Positions 17,064 through 25,646 of a stretch of DNA of 64,000 bases are shown here, piece after piece. Source of the DNA: CBFHMJ01 sp965656875 (GTDB taxonomy: Bacteria; Pseudomonadota; Gammaproteobacteria; Enterobacterales; Alteromonadaceae); contig CBFHMJ010000015.1 of assembly GCA_965656875.1 (NCBI GenBank), forward strand, positions 1 through 64,000, read 5' to 3'. The translations under genes and the position numbers were made by a program. Positions within the stretch are counted from its first letter, which is position 1. Each line of letters starts with the position of its first letter. The notes under the pieces are model-generated. The model was not told where the DNA came from. It searched no databases and saw nothing but the letters and a program-made list of their open reading frames with translations.

Positions 17064-18308
17064 ATGGACTACTTTGACTATCAATCATCACATCTTCACG
17101 CAGAATCTCTTGCTGTCAGTGAATTAGCCGAATCCTTTGGCACACCATTGTATGTTTATAGTAAGGCGACGATTGAACGTCACTGGCATGCGTTTAATGA
17201 CGCTGCAGGCAACTTTCCTCACCTGGTTTGTTATGCCGTAAAAGCGAACAGTAATCTTGCTATTCTCCAGTTACTGGCTCGGTTGGGCTCGGGATTCGAT
17301 ATTGTATCTGGTGGTGAGCTGGCCAGGGTTTTACAGGCGGGTGGTGATCCGAGAAAAATTGTTTTTTCAGGTGTTGGTAAAACAGTTCAGGAAATTGAGT
17401 TCGCTCTTGAGGTTGGCATTAAGTGTTTCAATGTTGAGTCAGAAGCTGAATTGTTACGGATTCAGCAAGTAGCAAGCAATTTAGGATTGATCGCGCCTGT
17501 GTCTGTTCGGGTCAATCCGGATATTGATGCGGGTACACATCCATATATCTCGACCGGGCTTAAAGAAAATAAGTTCGGCATTGATTTCAGAGATGCTCCT
17601 GATGTGTATCGTAGAGCGGCAGCAATGTCCCACATTGCAATAAAAGGTGTTGATTGTCATATTGGTTCGCAATTAACGGATATCGAGCCATTTAAAGCAG
17701 CGTTAACTCGTTTACTGGCGCTAATTGATTCGCTGGCTGATGAAGGTATTGTCATTGAGCATTTGGACGTGGGTGGTGGACTTGGCGTTACGTATGATGA
17801 TGAAGTGCCGCCAGCGCCAGATAGTTATGTCGCCGAGCTGGTAGCAATGATTGGCGAACGGTCATTATCACTGATTTTTGAACCGGGTCGGGCCATTATG
17901 GCAAATGCCGGTATTCTGGTGACCCGAGTCGAGTATCTGAAACAAACGCCACATAAACAATTTGCGATCGTTGATGCTGCTATGAATGATTTGCTTCGCC
18001 CATCGTTATATCAGGCCTGGCAGAAAATCATTCCGGTAGAACAAAAAAATGGAGAATCGATCAACTATGATATTGTTGGTCCAGTGTGTGAAACCGGTGA
18101 TTTCCTGGGTAAGAATCGTGAGTTGGTCATTGAACAGGGCGATTTGCTGGTGGTGCGTTCGGCAGGTGCTTATGGTTTTACGATGGCTTCGAATTATAAC
18201 AGTCGTTGTTTACCTGCCGAAGTGTTAGTCGATGAAAATGAAGCATTTTTAATCGGAAAGCGCCAAACAACCGAAGATTTATGGCAAAGAGAAGTCAAAC
18301 TTCCATAA
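17064..18308 (+). CDS. lysA: Diaminopimelate decarboxylase
   Basis: Last step of lysine synthesis: meso-DAP to L-lysine plus CO2. A PLP fold-type III enzyme of 414 residues. The PLP lysine is in YAVKANSN (about residue 60), the CHIGSQ motif near 200, the glycine-rich DVGGGLGV loop near 235, EPGR near 275 and the second-subunit active-site Cys in GPVCETGD near 345. All expected motifs are intact. dapF follows after 52 bp, so substrate and product steps are joined in one operon. Confidence 0.97.
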   Translation: MDYFDYQSSHLHAESLAVSELAESFGTPLYVYSKATIERHWHAFNDAAGNFPHLVCYAVKANSNLAILQLLARLGSGFDIVSGGELARVLQAGGDPRKIVFSGVGKTVQEIEFALEVGIKCFNVESEAELLRIQQVASNLGLIAPVSVRVNPDIDAGTHPYISTGLKENKFGIDFRDAPDVYRRAAAMSHIAIKGVDCHIGSQLTDIEPFKAALTRLLALIDSLADEGIVIEHLDVGGGLGVTYDDEVPPAPDSYVAELVAMIGERSLSLIFEPGRAIMANAGILVTRVEYLKQTPHKQFAIVDAAMNDLLRPSLYQAWQKIIPVEQKNGESINYDIVGPVCETGDFLGKNRELVIEQGDLLVVRSAGAYGFTMASNYNSRCLPAEVLVDENEAFLIGKRQTTEDLWQREVKLP

Positions 18309-18360
18309 TCCAGGTTACTATAAACGGCAATAGACAATAACTCCCTGGATTCCGAATTAG

Positions 18361-19191
18361 ATGTTGGTCCATTTTTCAAAAATGCATGGCCTCGGCAATG
18401 ATTTTATGGTGATCGATAATGTCACTAATAATGTTCATATTACGCCGGAGCAAATTCGTAAATTAGCTGATCGACACTTTGGAATCGGCTTCGACCAACT
18501 TCTGATTGTTGAGCCACCCTACGATCCTGATTTTGATTTTCATTATCGAATATTTAATGCGGATGGTACTGAAGTTGGTCAGTGTGGCAATGGTGCGCGA
18601 TGCTTTGCCCGATTTGTTAAGCTTAAAGGGCTGGTTAATAAAACAAAAATACGCGTAACGACGCGTGGCACTAAACTCACCTTATTTATCGAGAAAGACG
18701 GGAATGTCACCGTTAATATGGGAATCCCGGCTCTCGATCCTCGTAAGATTCCTTTCAATGCGAAAAAACAAGAAGGCACCTATATTCTAAGAGCTGATGA
18801 GCAGACATTTTTGGTCGGTTCTGCATCTATGGGCAACCCACATTGTGTGTTAACCGTCGACAATGTGGATGATGCCGATGTTGAAACTATTGGCCCGCTA
18901 TTAGAGAATCATGAACGTTACCCGGAAAAAGCTAACATTGGCTTTATGCAGGTATTATCTGAAGATGCAATCCGATTAAGGGTGTGGGAACGAGGCGCGG
19001 GTGAAACACTGGCGTGTGGTACGGGAGCGTGTGCTGCCGTTGTTGTTGGTCAATTACAGCGAAAGTTAGGCCGCGTAGTGACGGTCGAATTGCCCGGTGG
19101 TAAATTAACGATTCGCTGGAAAGGGCCGGGTGAACCGGTGAAAATGACCGGGCCAGCGCAACATGTTTTCGATGGACAAATAATACTATGA
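18361..19191 (+). CDS. dapF: Diaminopimelate epimerase
   Basis: Interconverts LL- and meso-DAP for lysine and peptidoglycan. It is 276 residues, the canonical length, made of two DapF domains. The catalytic cysteines are in GQCGNGARC (first) and LACGTGACA (second). The N-terminal FSKMHGLGNDF signature is present. Its stop overlaps the next gene's start by four bases (ATGA). Confidence 0.98.
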   Translation: MLVHFSKMHGLGNDFMVIDNVTNNVHITPEQIRKLADRHFGIGFDQLLIVEPPYDPDFDFHYRIFNADGTEVGQCGNGARCFARFVKLKGLVNKTKIRVTTRGTKLTLFIEKDGNVTVNMGIPALDPRKIPFNAKKQEGTYILRADEQTFLVGSASMGNPHCVLTVDNVDDADVETIGPLLENHERYPEKANIGFMQVLSEDAIRLRVWERGAGETLACGTGACAAVVVGQLQRKLGRVVTVELPGGKLTIRWKGPGEPVKMTGPAQHVFDGQIIL

Positions 19192-19871
19192 CAGAATTGA
19201 ATATCTCCGATGATACGTTAGTACTAACTGAGCAGATGGTTGAAGACTATCTGTCGGATCATCCGGAATTTTTTGCGGAGCGAACACAATTGTTGATGTC
19301 GTTAAAATTACCGCATCAACAGCGTGGCGCTGTATCGCTGGTTGAACGCCAACAAGAATTACAACGAAATCGTGTTGCACAACTGGAAGAAGAAATTACT
19401 CAATTAATGAGTATTGCCAGGCAGAATGAAGCTATATTTATGGCGTTCAGTGCCTTGTACAAAGAAGTCATTGACTGTGATTCGCGTGACTCACTTATTG
19501 ATGTTATTCAATCAACAATGAAAGAAAAGCTGAATGTTCAGCGAGTGAAGTTTTACAACAAGCAAGAGCTGGTTGACGAAATTGCTGATGGTGATAAGTA
19601 CGCTGAAGCTGTTAAAGGAATTATCGACAGACGTCTTGAAGGCGGATTTTATTTTGGTCGTATGACTAAATCTGAACTGGATTTACTTTTTGATGAGCAA
19701 CATGGTGACCCGGTTAGATCGGTTGCTGTGATGGTTGTCGGTGAAGGCGATCAGCGTGGTGTTATTTTGTTTGGCAGTAAAGATGAAAGTCATTATTTCC
19801 CAGGTATGGATACCTTGCTGTTATCTGAACTAGGCACTCTTATTACGTGTATGCTAACCCGATTTGCCTGA
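19188..19871 (+). CDS. DUF484 family GAF-like protein
   Basis: A 227-residue cytosolic protein of the DUF484 family, conserved between dapF and xerC in gammaproteobacteria. The N-terminal helical region carries the family hallmark VEDYLSDHPEFF, then SLVERQQELQRNRVAQLEEEI forms a coiled coil (about 48-75), and a GAF-like domain fills the rest. No experimental function is known to me. Translational coupling with dapF (ATGA overlap) is seen. Confidence 0.9.
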   Translation: MTELNISDDTLVLTEQMVEDYLSDHPEFFAERTQLLMSLKLPHQQRGAVSLVERQQELQRNRVAQLEEEITQLMSIARQNEAIFMAFSALYKEVIDCDSRDSLIDVIQSTMKEKLNVQRVKFYNKQELVDEIADGDKYAEAVKGIIDRRLEGGFYFGRMTKSELDLLFDEQHGDPVRSVAVMVVGEGDQRGVILFGSKDESHYFPGMDTLLLSELGTLITCMLTRFA

Positions 19872-19900
19872 TTGCAGGCAATCGTCAGAAGGGGTGATAT

Positions 19901-20821
19901 GTGTTACCTGAATCACTGGCTTCATGGGTAGATGAATTTATTGATGTGCTCAGACATCAACGCAATTATGCTGAGCACACGGTTAACAGTTATCGACGTA
20001 ATCTCGATATGGCGGCCAACTATCTGGTTGATTCCGGATTATCGCAATGGTCTTCTGTTAAACCGGCTCATATCAGGCAATTATTGTATGTCTGTCATGA
20101 GCGACAATTAAAACCCCGCAGTATTGCGCTGCTACTCTCCTGTCTTCGTAGTTTCTACAAATTTCTTATGCAAAATGGTGGTGCAGATTCAACGCCGATG
20201 ACAGGCATTTCTGCGCCGAAATTTGATAAGCCATTACCGAAAAGCCTGGATGTTGATCAAGTAGGCCATTTACTGGATATCGAACCTACTGATGACTTAG
20301 CGATTAGAGACAGAGCAATGATGGAACTGATGTACAGTTCAGGTTTGCGTCTTGATGAGCTGGTTAGCGCTAATGTGGGCGATATTGATCGTAGCCAGCG
20401 AGAAATTCGGGTGACAGGTAAGGGAAGTAAACAGCGATTACTACCGATTGGTCGAGAGGCTGTTAAATGGTTGAATAAATGGCTGGTCGTTCGCCCGGCA
20501 TTCATTGGCGATGATCCTGATGCCTTATTTTTGAGTAAGCTGAAGCGTCGGATATCACATCGTCACGTTCGAACACGTATGAAAGAGTGGGGTGTTAAAC
20601 AGCATCTTGATGATTCGGTTCATCCTCATAAATTACGTCATTCATTTGCTACTCATGTACTTGAATCCAGTAGTGACCTGCGTGCAGTTCAGGAGTTACT
20701 GGGTCATGCTAATTTGAGTACGACACAAGTTTACACCCACCTCGATTTCCAACACTTGGCTAATGTGTATGATGCAGCCCACCCCAGAGCGCGAAAACGA
20801 CGCCAGAATGAGGATGACTGA
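19901..20821 (+). CDS. xerC: Site-specific tyrosine recombinase XerC
   Basis: Resolves chromosome dimers at dif together with XerD. It is 306 residues: an N-terminal SAM-like DNA-binding domain (1-100) and a catalytic domain with the Arg in SSGLRLDE, the HKLRHSFATH box, the GHANLSTTQ stretch with its His and the nucleophile Tyr in QVYTH. All five catalytic residues are intact. Start is GTG at 19901 with an AAGGGG site 6-7 nt upstream. The stop overlaps the yigB start (TGATG). No dif site was recognised nearby. Confidence 0.96.
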   Translation: MLPESLASWVDEFIDVLRHQRNYAEHTVNSYRRNLDMAANYLVDSGLSQWSSVKPAHIRQLLYVCHERQLKPRSIALLLSCLRSFYKFLMQNGGADSTPMTGISAPKFDKPLPKSLDVDQVGHLLDIEPTDDLAIRDRAMMELMYSSGLRLDELVSANVGDIDRSQREIRVTGKGSKQRLLPIGREAVKWLNKWLVVRPAFIGDDPDALFLSKLKRRISHRHVRTRMKEWGVKQHLDDSVHPHKLRHSFATHVLESSSDLRAVQELLGHANLSTTQVYTHLDFQHLANVYDAAHPRARKRRQNEDD

Positions 20822-21534
20822 TGAGATTTTATAAGCGACTGCCTGCATTTGATGTGTTGAGTTTTGATCTCGACGATACGCTGTACGACAACATGCCTGT
20901 CATTTTAAAAGCGGAACAAGCGCAAATGGAAATGCTGAAATCTGAAGTATCAGCATCTGTTGCGCATGATATTCGCTGGTGGCGTGACGTGAAGCAGCAA
21001 GTGATCCAGCAGAAACCTGAATTAATGCAGGATATGACTAAACTACGATTTGCTGTGTTGCAACAAGGCTTGTTGCAAGTCGGAGTGCCAGAGTTGGAAG
21101 CGGCTCAGTTAGCGCAGCGAGTATTTGATGAGTTTTATCATTGGCGTAATCAGGTCTCGGTAGAACAGGACATCCATCAGCTAATGAGTGATTTAGCTGC
21201 TGCGTATCCATTGGTGGCCGTTACAAATGGAAACGTAGATCTTGATAAAATAGGTTTAGCGTCCTATTTTTCGCATCGAGTTTCACCGGTATTAAATCAG
21301 CATCGCATGAAGCCTCACGTAGATATGTTCCAACACATCGCCAGTCAAGCAGAGGTTTCAATGCCTCAGCTGTTACACATTGGCGACAGCCTGACATCGG
21401 ATGTAAAAGGGGCAAGAAATGCGGGCTGCGGTGCAATATGGCTAAACCAGTCTAAAGCTGTCGCTTCAGCACCAGATATTCTTCCTCATATAGAGATCCA
21501 CGACATCAGGCAATTAGCCGATTTATTGCTTTAA
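20821..21534 (+). CDS. yigB: HAD hydrolase, YigB-like phosphatase
   Basis: A 237-residue haloacid-dehalogenase-family phosphatase. Motif I is DLDDTLYD (nucleophile and acid Asp), motif II VAVTNGN, motif III the Lys in RMKPH, and motif IV HIGDSLTSDVKGARNAG. In E. coli YigB dephosphorylates the riboflavin intermediate 5-amino-6-(5-phosphoribitylamino)uracil and related sugar phosphates; that role is inferred by order (xerC-yigB) and similarity. It is the last gene of the lptM-lysA operon. Confidence 0.9.
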   Translation: MRFYKRLPAFDVLSFDLDDTLYDNMPVILKAEQAQMEMLKSEVSASVAHDIRWWRDVKQQVIQQKPELMQDMTKLRFAVLQQGLLQVGVPELEAAQLAQRVFDEFYHWRNQVSVEQDIHQLMSDLAAAYPLVAVTNGNVDLDKIGLASYFSHRVSPVLNQHRMKPHVDMFQHIASQAEVSMPQLLHIGDSLTSDVKGARNAGCGAIWLNQSKAVASAPDILPHIEIHDIRQLADLLL

Positions 21535-21623
21535 TACCGGTATATTTATCTTTGCAAAATGCAGAGGTAGAAATTGTCGTGGCGAGTAAGTGGTGAATAA
21601 GAGCGTTACGGTGGGAGTGGAAA

Positions 21624-21651
21624 ACAGGCGCTGATGCGTACCAGCGCCTGT
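21624..21651 (-). terminator. Terminator for dsbA
   Basis: A 10-bp perfect stem (ACAGGCGCTG / CAGCGCCTGT) with an 8-nt loop lies just 3' of the minus-strand dsbA stop and is followed by TTTCC on that strand. It also faces the end of yigB. Confidence 0.75.
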
Positions 21652-21656
21652 AGAAA

Positions 21657-22301
21657 TTAGTTGTCCAGTGACACTAAGTACTTCACTACATCTTTATAAG
21701 AGTCGTAGAAGTTATCGCGATCAAGACCTTGAGTCAGTACTTTATACTTACCATTAACGATAACAGTTGGTACGCCTGTTAACGCACGGGTTGCTGTCAA
21801 TTCAGTCTGACGTTTCTTCATTTTATTTGCTTCACCTTTTACAGAGAAGCTGTTCATTGCTTTTTTGAATTTAGCTTCATCAACACCGGCTGATGATACA
21901 AGATTCAATAGATCAGATTCACTACCAAAATTTGAGCGACCTTCGTGAATGTATTTGAAAATGGCATTTACGACTTGCTCTTCAACATTCATTTTTTCTG
22001 ATGCGACTAACGCACGAGAAAGCATTTGCTGAATTTCTGGTGACGCGCCACGCAGGAAATCAACGTGGTTTTTAGCGAATGTAGTGCCTTTTGGCAGAGA
22101 CGTTTCAAGTTCATGCATGAACGGTTCGAAACGGTAGCAGTGCGGGCAGTAGAAGGAGAAGAACTCACGGACTTCCTTTTTAGGTGTTGCTTTGTCAGCA
22201 ACAACTTCGTAATGAACACCTTCCTGATACTTTAATGGTAGCGCCTGTGCAGCAAGCGGTAACATGAAGAATACAAAGAATAACGAAACTATTTTTCTCA
22301 T
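21657..22301 (-). CDS. dsbA: Periplasmic disulfide oxidoreductase DsbA
   Basis: Introduces disulfides into exported proteins. The signal peptide is MRKIVSLFFVFFMLPLAAQA, cut before LPLKY. The thioredoxin active site is C52-P-H-C55 within FYCPHCY, the canonical DsbA dipeptide. The cis-Pro loop is TGVPTVIVNG. About 214 residues. The start at ATG 22301 has AGGAAC upstream and avoids an upstream TTG at 22307. It lies downstream of srkA in the conserved srkA-dsbA order, with about 190 bp between. Confidence 0.95.
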   Translation of the reverse strand: MRKIVSLFFVFFMLPLAAQALPLKYQEGVHYEVVADKATPKKEVREFFSFYCPHCYRFEPFMHELETSLPKGTTFAKNHVDFLRGASPEIQQMLSRALVASEKMNVEEQVVNAIFKYIHEGRSNFGSESDLLNLVSSAGVDEAKFKKAMNSFSVKGEANKMKKRQTELTATRALTGVPTVIVNGKYKVLTQGLDRDNFYDSYKDVVKYLVSLDN

Positions 22302-22487
22302 TATCAAGTTCCTGAACTTTTCGGTAATTGATTAACTGCGGGATAATCTAACACAAGGAACAAAGCGTGTTGACTGTTTAGTCTGAAATTATTTCGACAC
22401 TTTTTCTGTGTTTTATTCAGCAGTCTCCTGATTTAGCAAAATCGGGTCAGCGATATACCTTGCAGGCGAGCACTGACGCTTGTTGTA

Positions 22488-23468
22488 TTAAAGACCGGGC
22501 GACAGCGATAAAGGTGGCTCATGAAGCGCTGCCAGTTGTTCTTTAAGTGTTAAAATTTGTTGCTCCCAGTATTTGTCTGACGTAAACCAGCCAAAGTTCC
22601 TTGGAAATGCCGGGTCATCCCAGCGTTTCGCCAGCCATGCCATGTAGTGGACGATACGCATTGCACGCAGTGGTTCTACAAGTGTTAATTGTGACTCATC
22701 AAAATGTGCAAATGATTCGTAACCTTCAACCAGTGTATCCAGTTGTAAAAGCTGATTTTGTCTGTCGCCAGATAACATCATCCAGATGTCCTGAATGGCA
22801 GGTCCATTTCGACTATCATCTAAATCGACAAATGAAGGACCATCAGGTGTCCAGAGAATATTACCCGCGTGGCAGTCGCCATGCAGTCGGATCGTCTCGC
22901 CTGGCGTATAGTTTGCCTTTGCTGCGTCCACCGTTTGATCAAGTATCGTTACAAATGCTGTTTCAAGTGTCATGGGAATAAAGCCTGACGACTTGATAGT
23001 GCTTGCTGCGTCATCAAGATATTCGGTTACATTCATTGTTGGACGATGTGTGAATGCTTCCCGACGTCCCGTTTGGTGAATACGACCAATGAATCGTCCC
23101 ATCCATTCCAGCTGCTCCAGGCTGTCCTGTTCGAACATTCTGCCACCGACAGATGAATACAGGGTGAACAGATAGCCGCCATATTCATGAATGGATTTGC
23201 CAGAAAACTTCAGTGGAGCAACAACGGGAACTTCAGCAGCTTCCAGTTCAAAAGCAAAATCATGCTCTTCCTGTATTTGTGCCAGAGACCAGCGCTGAGG
23301 ACGATAGAACTTGGCGACATAGCGCTTCTGGTCTTCAGCGACAAACTGATAAACCCTGTTTTCATAACTATTAAGCGGGAGTAAGCCTGATTCGACGTAA
23401 ATACCAAGGCTTTCGATGGCATCAAGAATGGTGTCTGGTGTGAGGTCAGTAAAAGAAAACTGGCTCAT
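22488..23468 (-). CDS. srkA: Stress-response Ser/Thr protein kinase SrkA (YihE)
   Basis: A cytosolic kinase of the aminoglycoside-phosphotransferase fold that limits stress-induced cell death. It is 326 residues. The catalytic loop is LHGDCHAGNILW (Asp and Asn) and the metal-binding motif FVDLDDSRNGP. The N-terminal YVAKFYRPQRW carries the ATP-binding lysine. It precedes dsbA as in enterobacteria. Confidence 0.93.
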   Translation of the reverse strand: MSQFSFTDLTPDTILDAIESLGIYVESGLLPLNSYENRVYQFVAEDQKRYVAKFYRPQRWSLAQIQEEHDFAFELEAAEVPVVAPLKFSGKSIHEYGGYLFTLYSSVGGRMFEQDSLEQLEWMGRFIGRIHQTGRREAFTHRPTMNVTEYLDDAASTIKSSGFIPMTLETAFVTILDQTVDAAKANYTPGETIRLHGDCHAGNILWTPDGPSFVDLDDSRNGPAIQDIWMMLSGDRQNQLLQLDTLVEGYESFAHFDESQLTLVEPLRAMRIVHYMAWLAKRWDDPAFPRNFGWFTSDKYWEQQILTLKEQLAALHEPPLSLSPGL

Positions 23469-23494
23469 TAGGAAGGAGACTCCAATTATTCAGC

Positions 23495-23522
23495 GGCTAC
23501 CGAGCTTAATCGCTCGATAGCC
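23495..23522. other. Hairpin between ccoG and srkA
   Basis: GGCTA-c-CGAGC pairs with GCTCG-a-TAGCC across a 6-nt loop. There is no T run, so it could be a weak terminator of ccoG or an RNA-processing structure ahead of srkA. Confidence 0.4.
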
Positions 23523-23549
23523 TGTTAACGTTACGGATTAAGTACCGTA

Positions 23550-25019
23550 TTAACGTGAACCACTGAAGAATCGTGTGGTTTCTTCCACTGATATTGGAGA
23601 TTGCTCGACGGATTCAATTTTGAACTGGATATTCGTAATTGAATTCGATAAGTCGTATGGGTCCACGGTAATACAAACGGGTAGTGTATACACTTCACCA
23701 GCTTTTACCATGACTTGTTCGTCACCCAGATATTCGAAGTCTGAGATACCGGATACGCTGACCTTATACTGGGTATCTTTCTGTGACTTGTTCAGAATCT
23801 TCAGGGTGTAAACGTTCTCGACCATACCTTCGCTATTCTCTCGGTACAGCTGATTACGGTCACGAATAATATCGAACGACAACGGTTTACGGGTATACAG
23901 ATCGTAACTGAATGCAGTCAACATCAGACCTAGAATGACGGCATAACCCAGCAATTTATAACGAACAACAGACGTCTTCTTACCATTCAGATTATGCTCT
24001 GTGGTATAGCTGATCAGTCCCTTGTCATAACCCATTTTGTCCATGACGCCATCACAGGCATCGATACAAGCGCCGCAGTTAATACATTCGTACTGAAGAC
24101 CATTTCGGATATCGATACCCGTTGGACATACCTGAACGCAGAGGTTGCAGTCGATACAGTCGCCCAGTCCCATTGCTTTATGATCCTGTTTACGGCTACG
24201 TGGGCCACGAGTTTCTCCACGAGTGGTATCGTAAGCAACGGTGAAGGTGTCTTTATCAAACATTGCTGACTGGAAACGGGCGTATGGGCACATGTGCAGG
24301 CACATAATTTCACGCATCCAACCAGCATTACCGTAAGTACAGAAGGTAAAGAAGATAACCCAGACAGAGATTAATACGGAGGCGTTTAGAGTAAAGAAAT
24401 CGATGAATAAACTTCTGGCCGGCACGAAGTAAGCCATAAACGTCAGTGCGGTTAGCAATGAAAAGGCTATCCAGACGGTATGCTTTGCTGTTTTCCGCTT
24501 GAATTTGTTGAAATTCATCGGCGTTTTATCCAGCTTTATTCGTTGGTTTCTGGTGCCTTCCAGCTTTTCTTCAAACCACATGAAGATATGCGTCCAGACT
24601 GTCTGAGGGCATAAATACCCACACCAGACCCGACCATAGAATACGGTAACGGCAAATAACGCAAAGGCAGCAATAATAAACAGCCACGCAACCAGTGTGA
24701 AATCCTGGGGCCACATTGTCAGGCCGAAGATATTGAATTTCTGGTTACCAATATCAAACAGGATGGCTTGCTTGCCTTCATAGTTTAACCAGGGGGTCAG
24801 CATAAAAGCGGCCATAAAAACCATGTTCATATAGCGTCTGATTTTTTGGTGTAAACCTTTAACTAAACGAACGTAGATACGGCTTCGAGGGTTATGAGTA
24901 GTGGCTTTATGCGCGGCTGGTTTATGAACGGTAACTTTAGAGGGTATGACTTTTACAGGAATCTGTTGTTCCGCATCGGGAACTTTCGAGGTGTTTTCAC
25001 GGTGTTCTGGCATTACCAT
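23550..25019 (-). CDS. ccoG: Cytochrome oxidase assembly ferredoxin CcoG (FixG/RdxA)
   Basis: An inner-membrane cupric reductase that supplies Cu(I) during cbb3 oxidase maturation. Membrane helices lie in the N-terminal half, with the CxxxCP-type CGYLCPQTVW motif between them. A MCLHMCPYARFQ region leads to two 4Fe-4S ferredoxin motifs (CIDCNLCVQVCPTGID and CINCGACIDACD). A C-terminal Ig-like domain (about 390-489) completes the FixG form. The ATG at 25019 is preferred; another at 25013 is possible, and the ORF opens at 25049. ccoNOPQ are not in the window, so this copy is away from the oxidase operon. Confidence 0.94.
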   Translation of the reverse strand: MVMPEHRENTSKVPDAEQQIPVKVIPSKVTVHKPAAHKATTHNPRSRIYVRLVKGLHQKIRRYMNMVFMAAFMLTPWLNYEGKQAILFDIGNQKFNIFGLTMWPQDFTLVAWLFIIAAFALFAVTVFYGRVWCGYLCPQTVWTHIFMWFEEKLEGTRNQRIKLDKTPMNFNKFKRKTAKHTVWIAFSLLTALTFMAYFVPARSLFIDFFTLNASVLISVWVIFFTFCTYGNAGWMREIMCLHMCPYARFQSAMFDKDTFTVAYDTTRGETRGPRSRKQDHKAMGLGDCIDCNLCVQVCPTGIDIRNGLQYECINCGACIDACDGVMDKMGYDKGLISYTTEHNLNGKKTSVVRYKLLGYAVILGLMLTAFSYDLYTRKPLSFDIIRDRNQLYRENSEGMVENVYTLKILNKSQKDTQYKVSVSGISDFEYLGDEQVMVKAGEVYTLPVCITVDPYDLSNSITNIQFKIESVEQSPISVEETTRFFSGSR

Positions 25020-25099
25020 TCTCGCTCTCAATATAAACAAAGCACACACAACAAGATGGTGGTCATTCCTTTGTCGTTGTGTGCGGCAATAGAATCTTA

Positions 25100-25105
25100 A
25101 TTATA
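25100..25105 (-). promoter_or_regulatory. Candidate -10 box for ccoG
   Basis: A perfect TATAAT on the minus strand about 80 bp upstream of the ccoG start. The -35 region at suitable spacing is a poor match (about AAGACG), so this is tentative. Confidence 0.3.
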
Positions 25106-25271
25106 CGCTGGATTGACAGACTTCGTCTTTATTCTATTGTTTTTAAACTGTCGCTATTTTAAGTTATCCGAGCAGTTGTAAATGTGAGCTGGCTCAAATT
25201 TTGTTTAATTAGTTAATTCTAATCCATTTGGGTGATATATCAGCGTTAAGCATTTAGTTCAGGTGAATGAG

Positions 25272-25628
25272 ATGAAAAAGCTATTAGTGATTCTTGCCGT
25301 ATTTTGGATCGTTTTGAATTCGGATATTAAAGTAGTGAACGATATAAAAGAAGGGGTAACTGACACGATTGTCAATATAGTTATTGATGTAAATCAACCG
25401 GTTAGCAATGCCGGGGCACGAAGGGTTTTTCGTGAATTAAGCAAGCATTTTTCCAGCTACTCATCATCGGAAAAAACCTATCTTGAGGAGTTATCTGGTT
25501 CAAATGAAAGGACACGCCAGTTTTATCAAAATTACTGCCAGAATAACGATTTTAATCCCATTATCTATGGTGAACACCTGACTCAGGTATGCCGTGTCAT
25601 TCGCCTGAACCTGGACAGACTGCGGTAA
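25272..25628 (+). CDS. Small exported protein of unknown function
   Basis: Not recognised. About 118 residues. The N-terminal hydrophobic segment MKKLLVILAVFWIVLNS may be an uncleaved signal anchor. The rest is polar, with two cysteines (YCQN and VCRVI) that could form a disulfide in the periplasm. The ATG at 25272 with AGGTGA about 6 nt upstream is preferred to a GTG three codons earlier. It is divergent from ccoG and convergent with selO. Confidence 0.6.
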   Translation: MKKLLVILAVFWIVLNSDIKVVNDIKEGVTDTIVNIVIDVNQPVSNAGARRVFRELSKHFSSYSSSEKTYLEELSGSNERTRQFYQNYCQNNDFNPIIYGEHLTQVCRVIRLNLDRLR

Positions 25629-25646
25629 TATGTCGCACCTGACAGG

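Noticed and set aside
24014..24328. 104-codon ORF within ccoG
   Set aside because: Alternative frame of the ferredoxin region; cysteine-rich only by frame shift.
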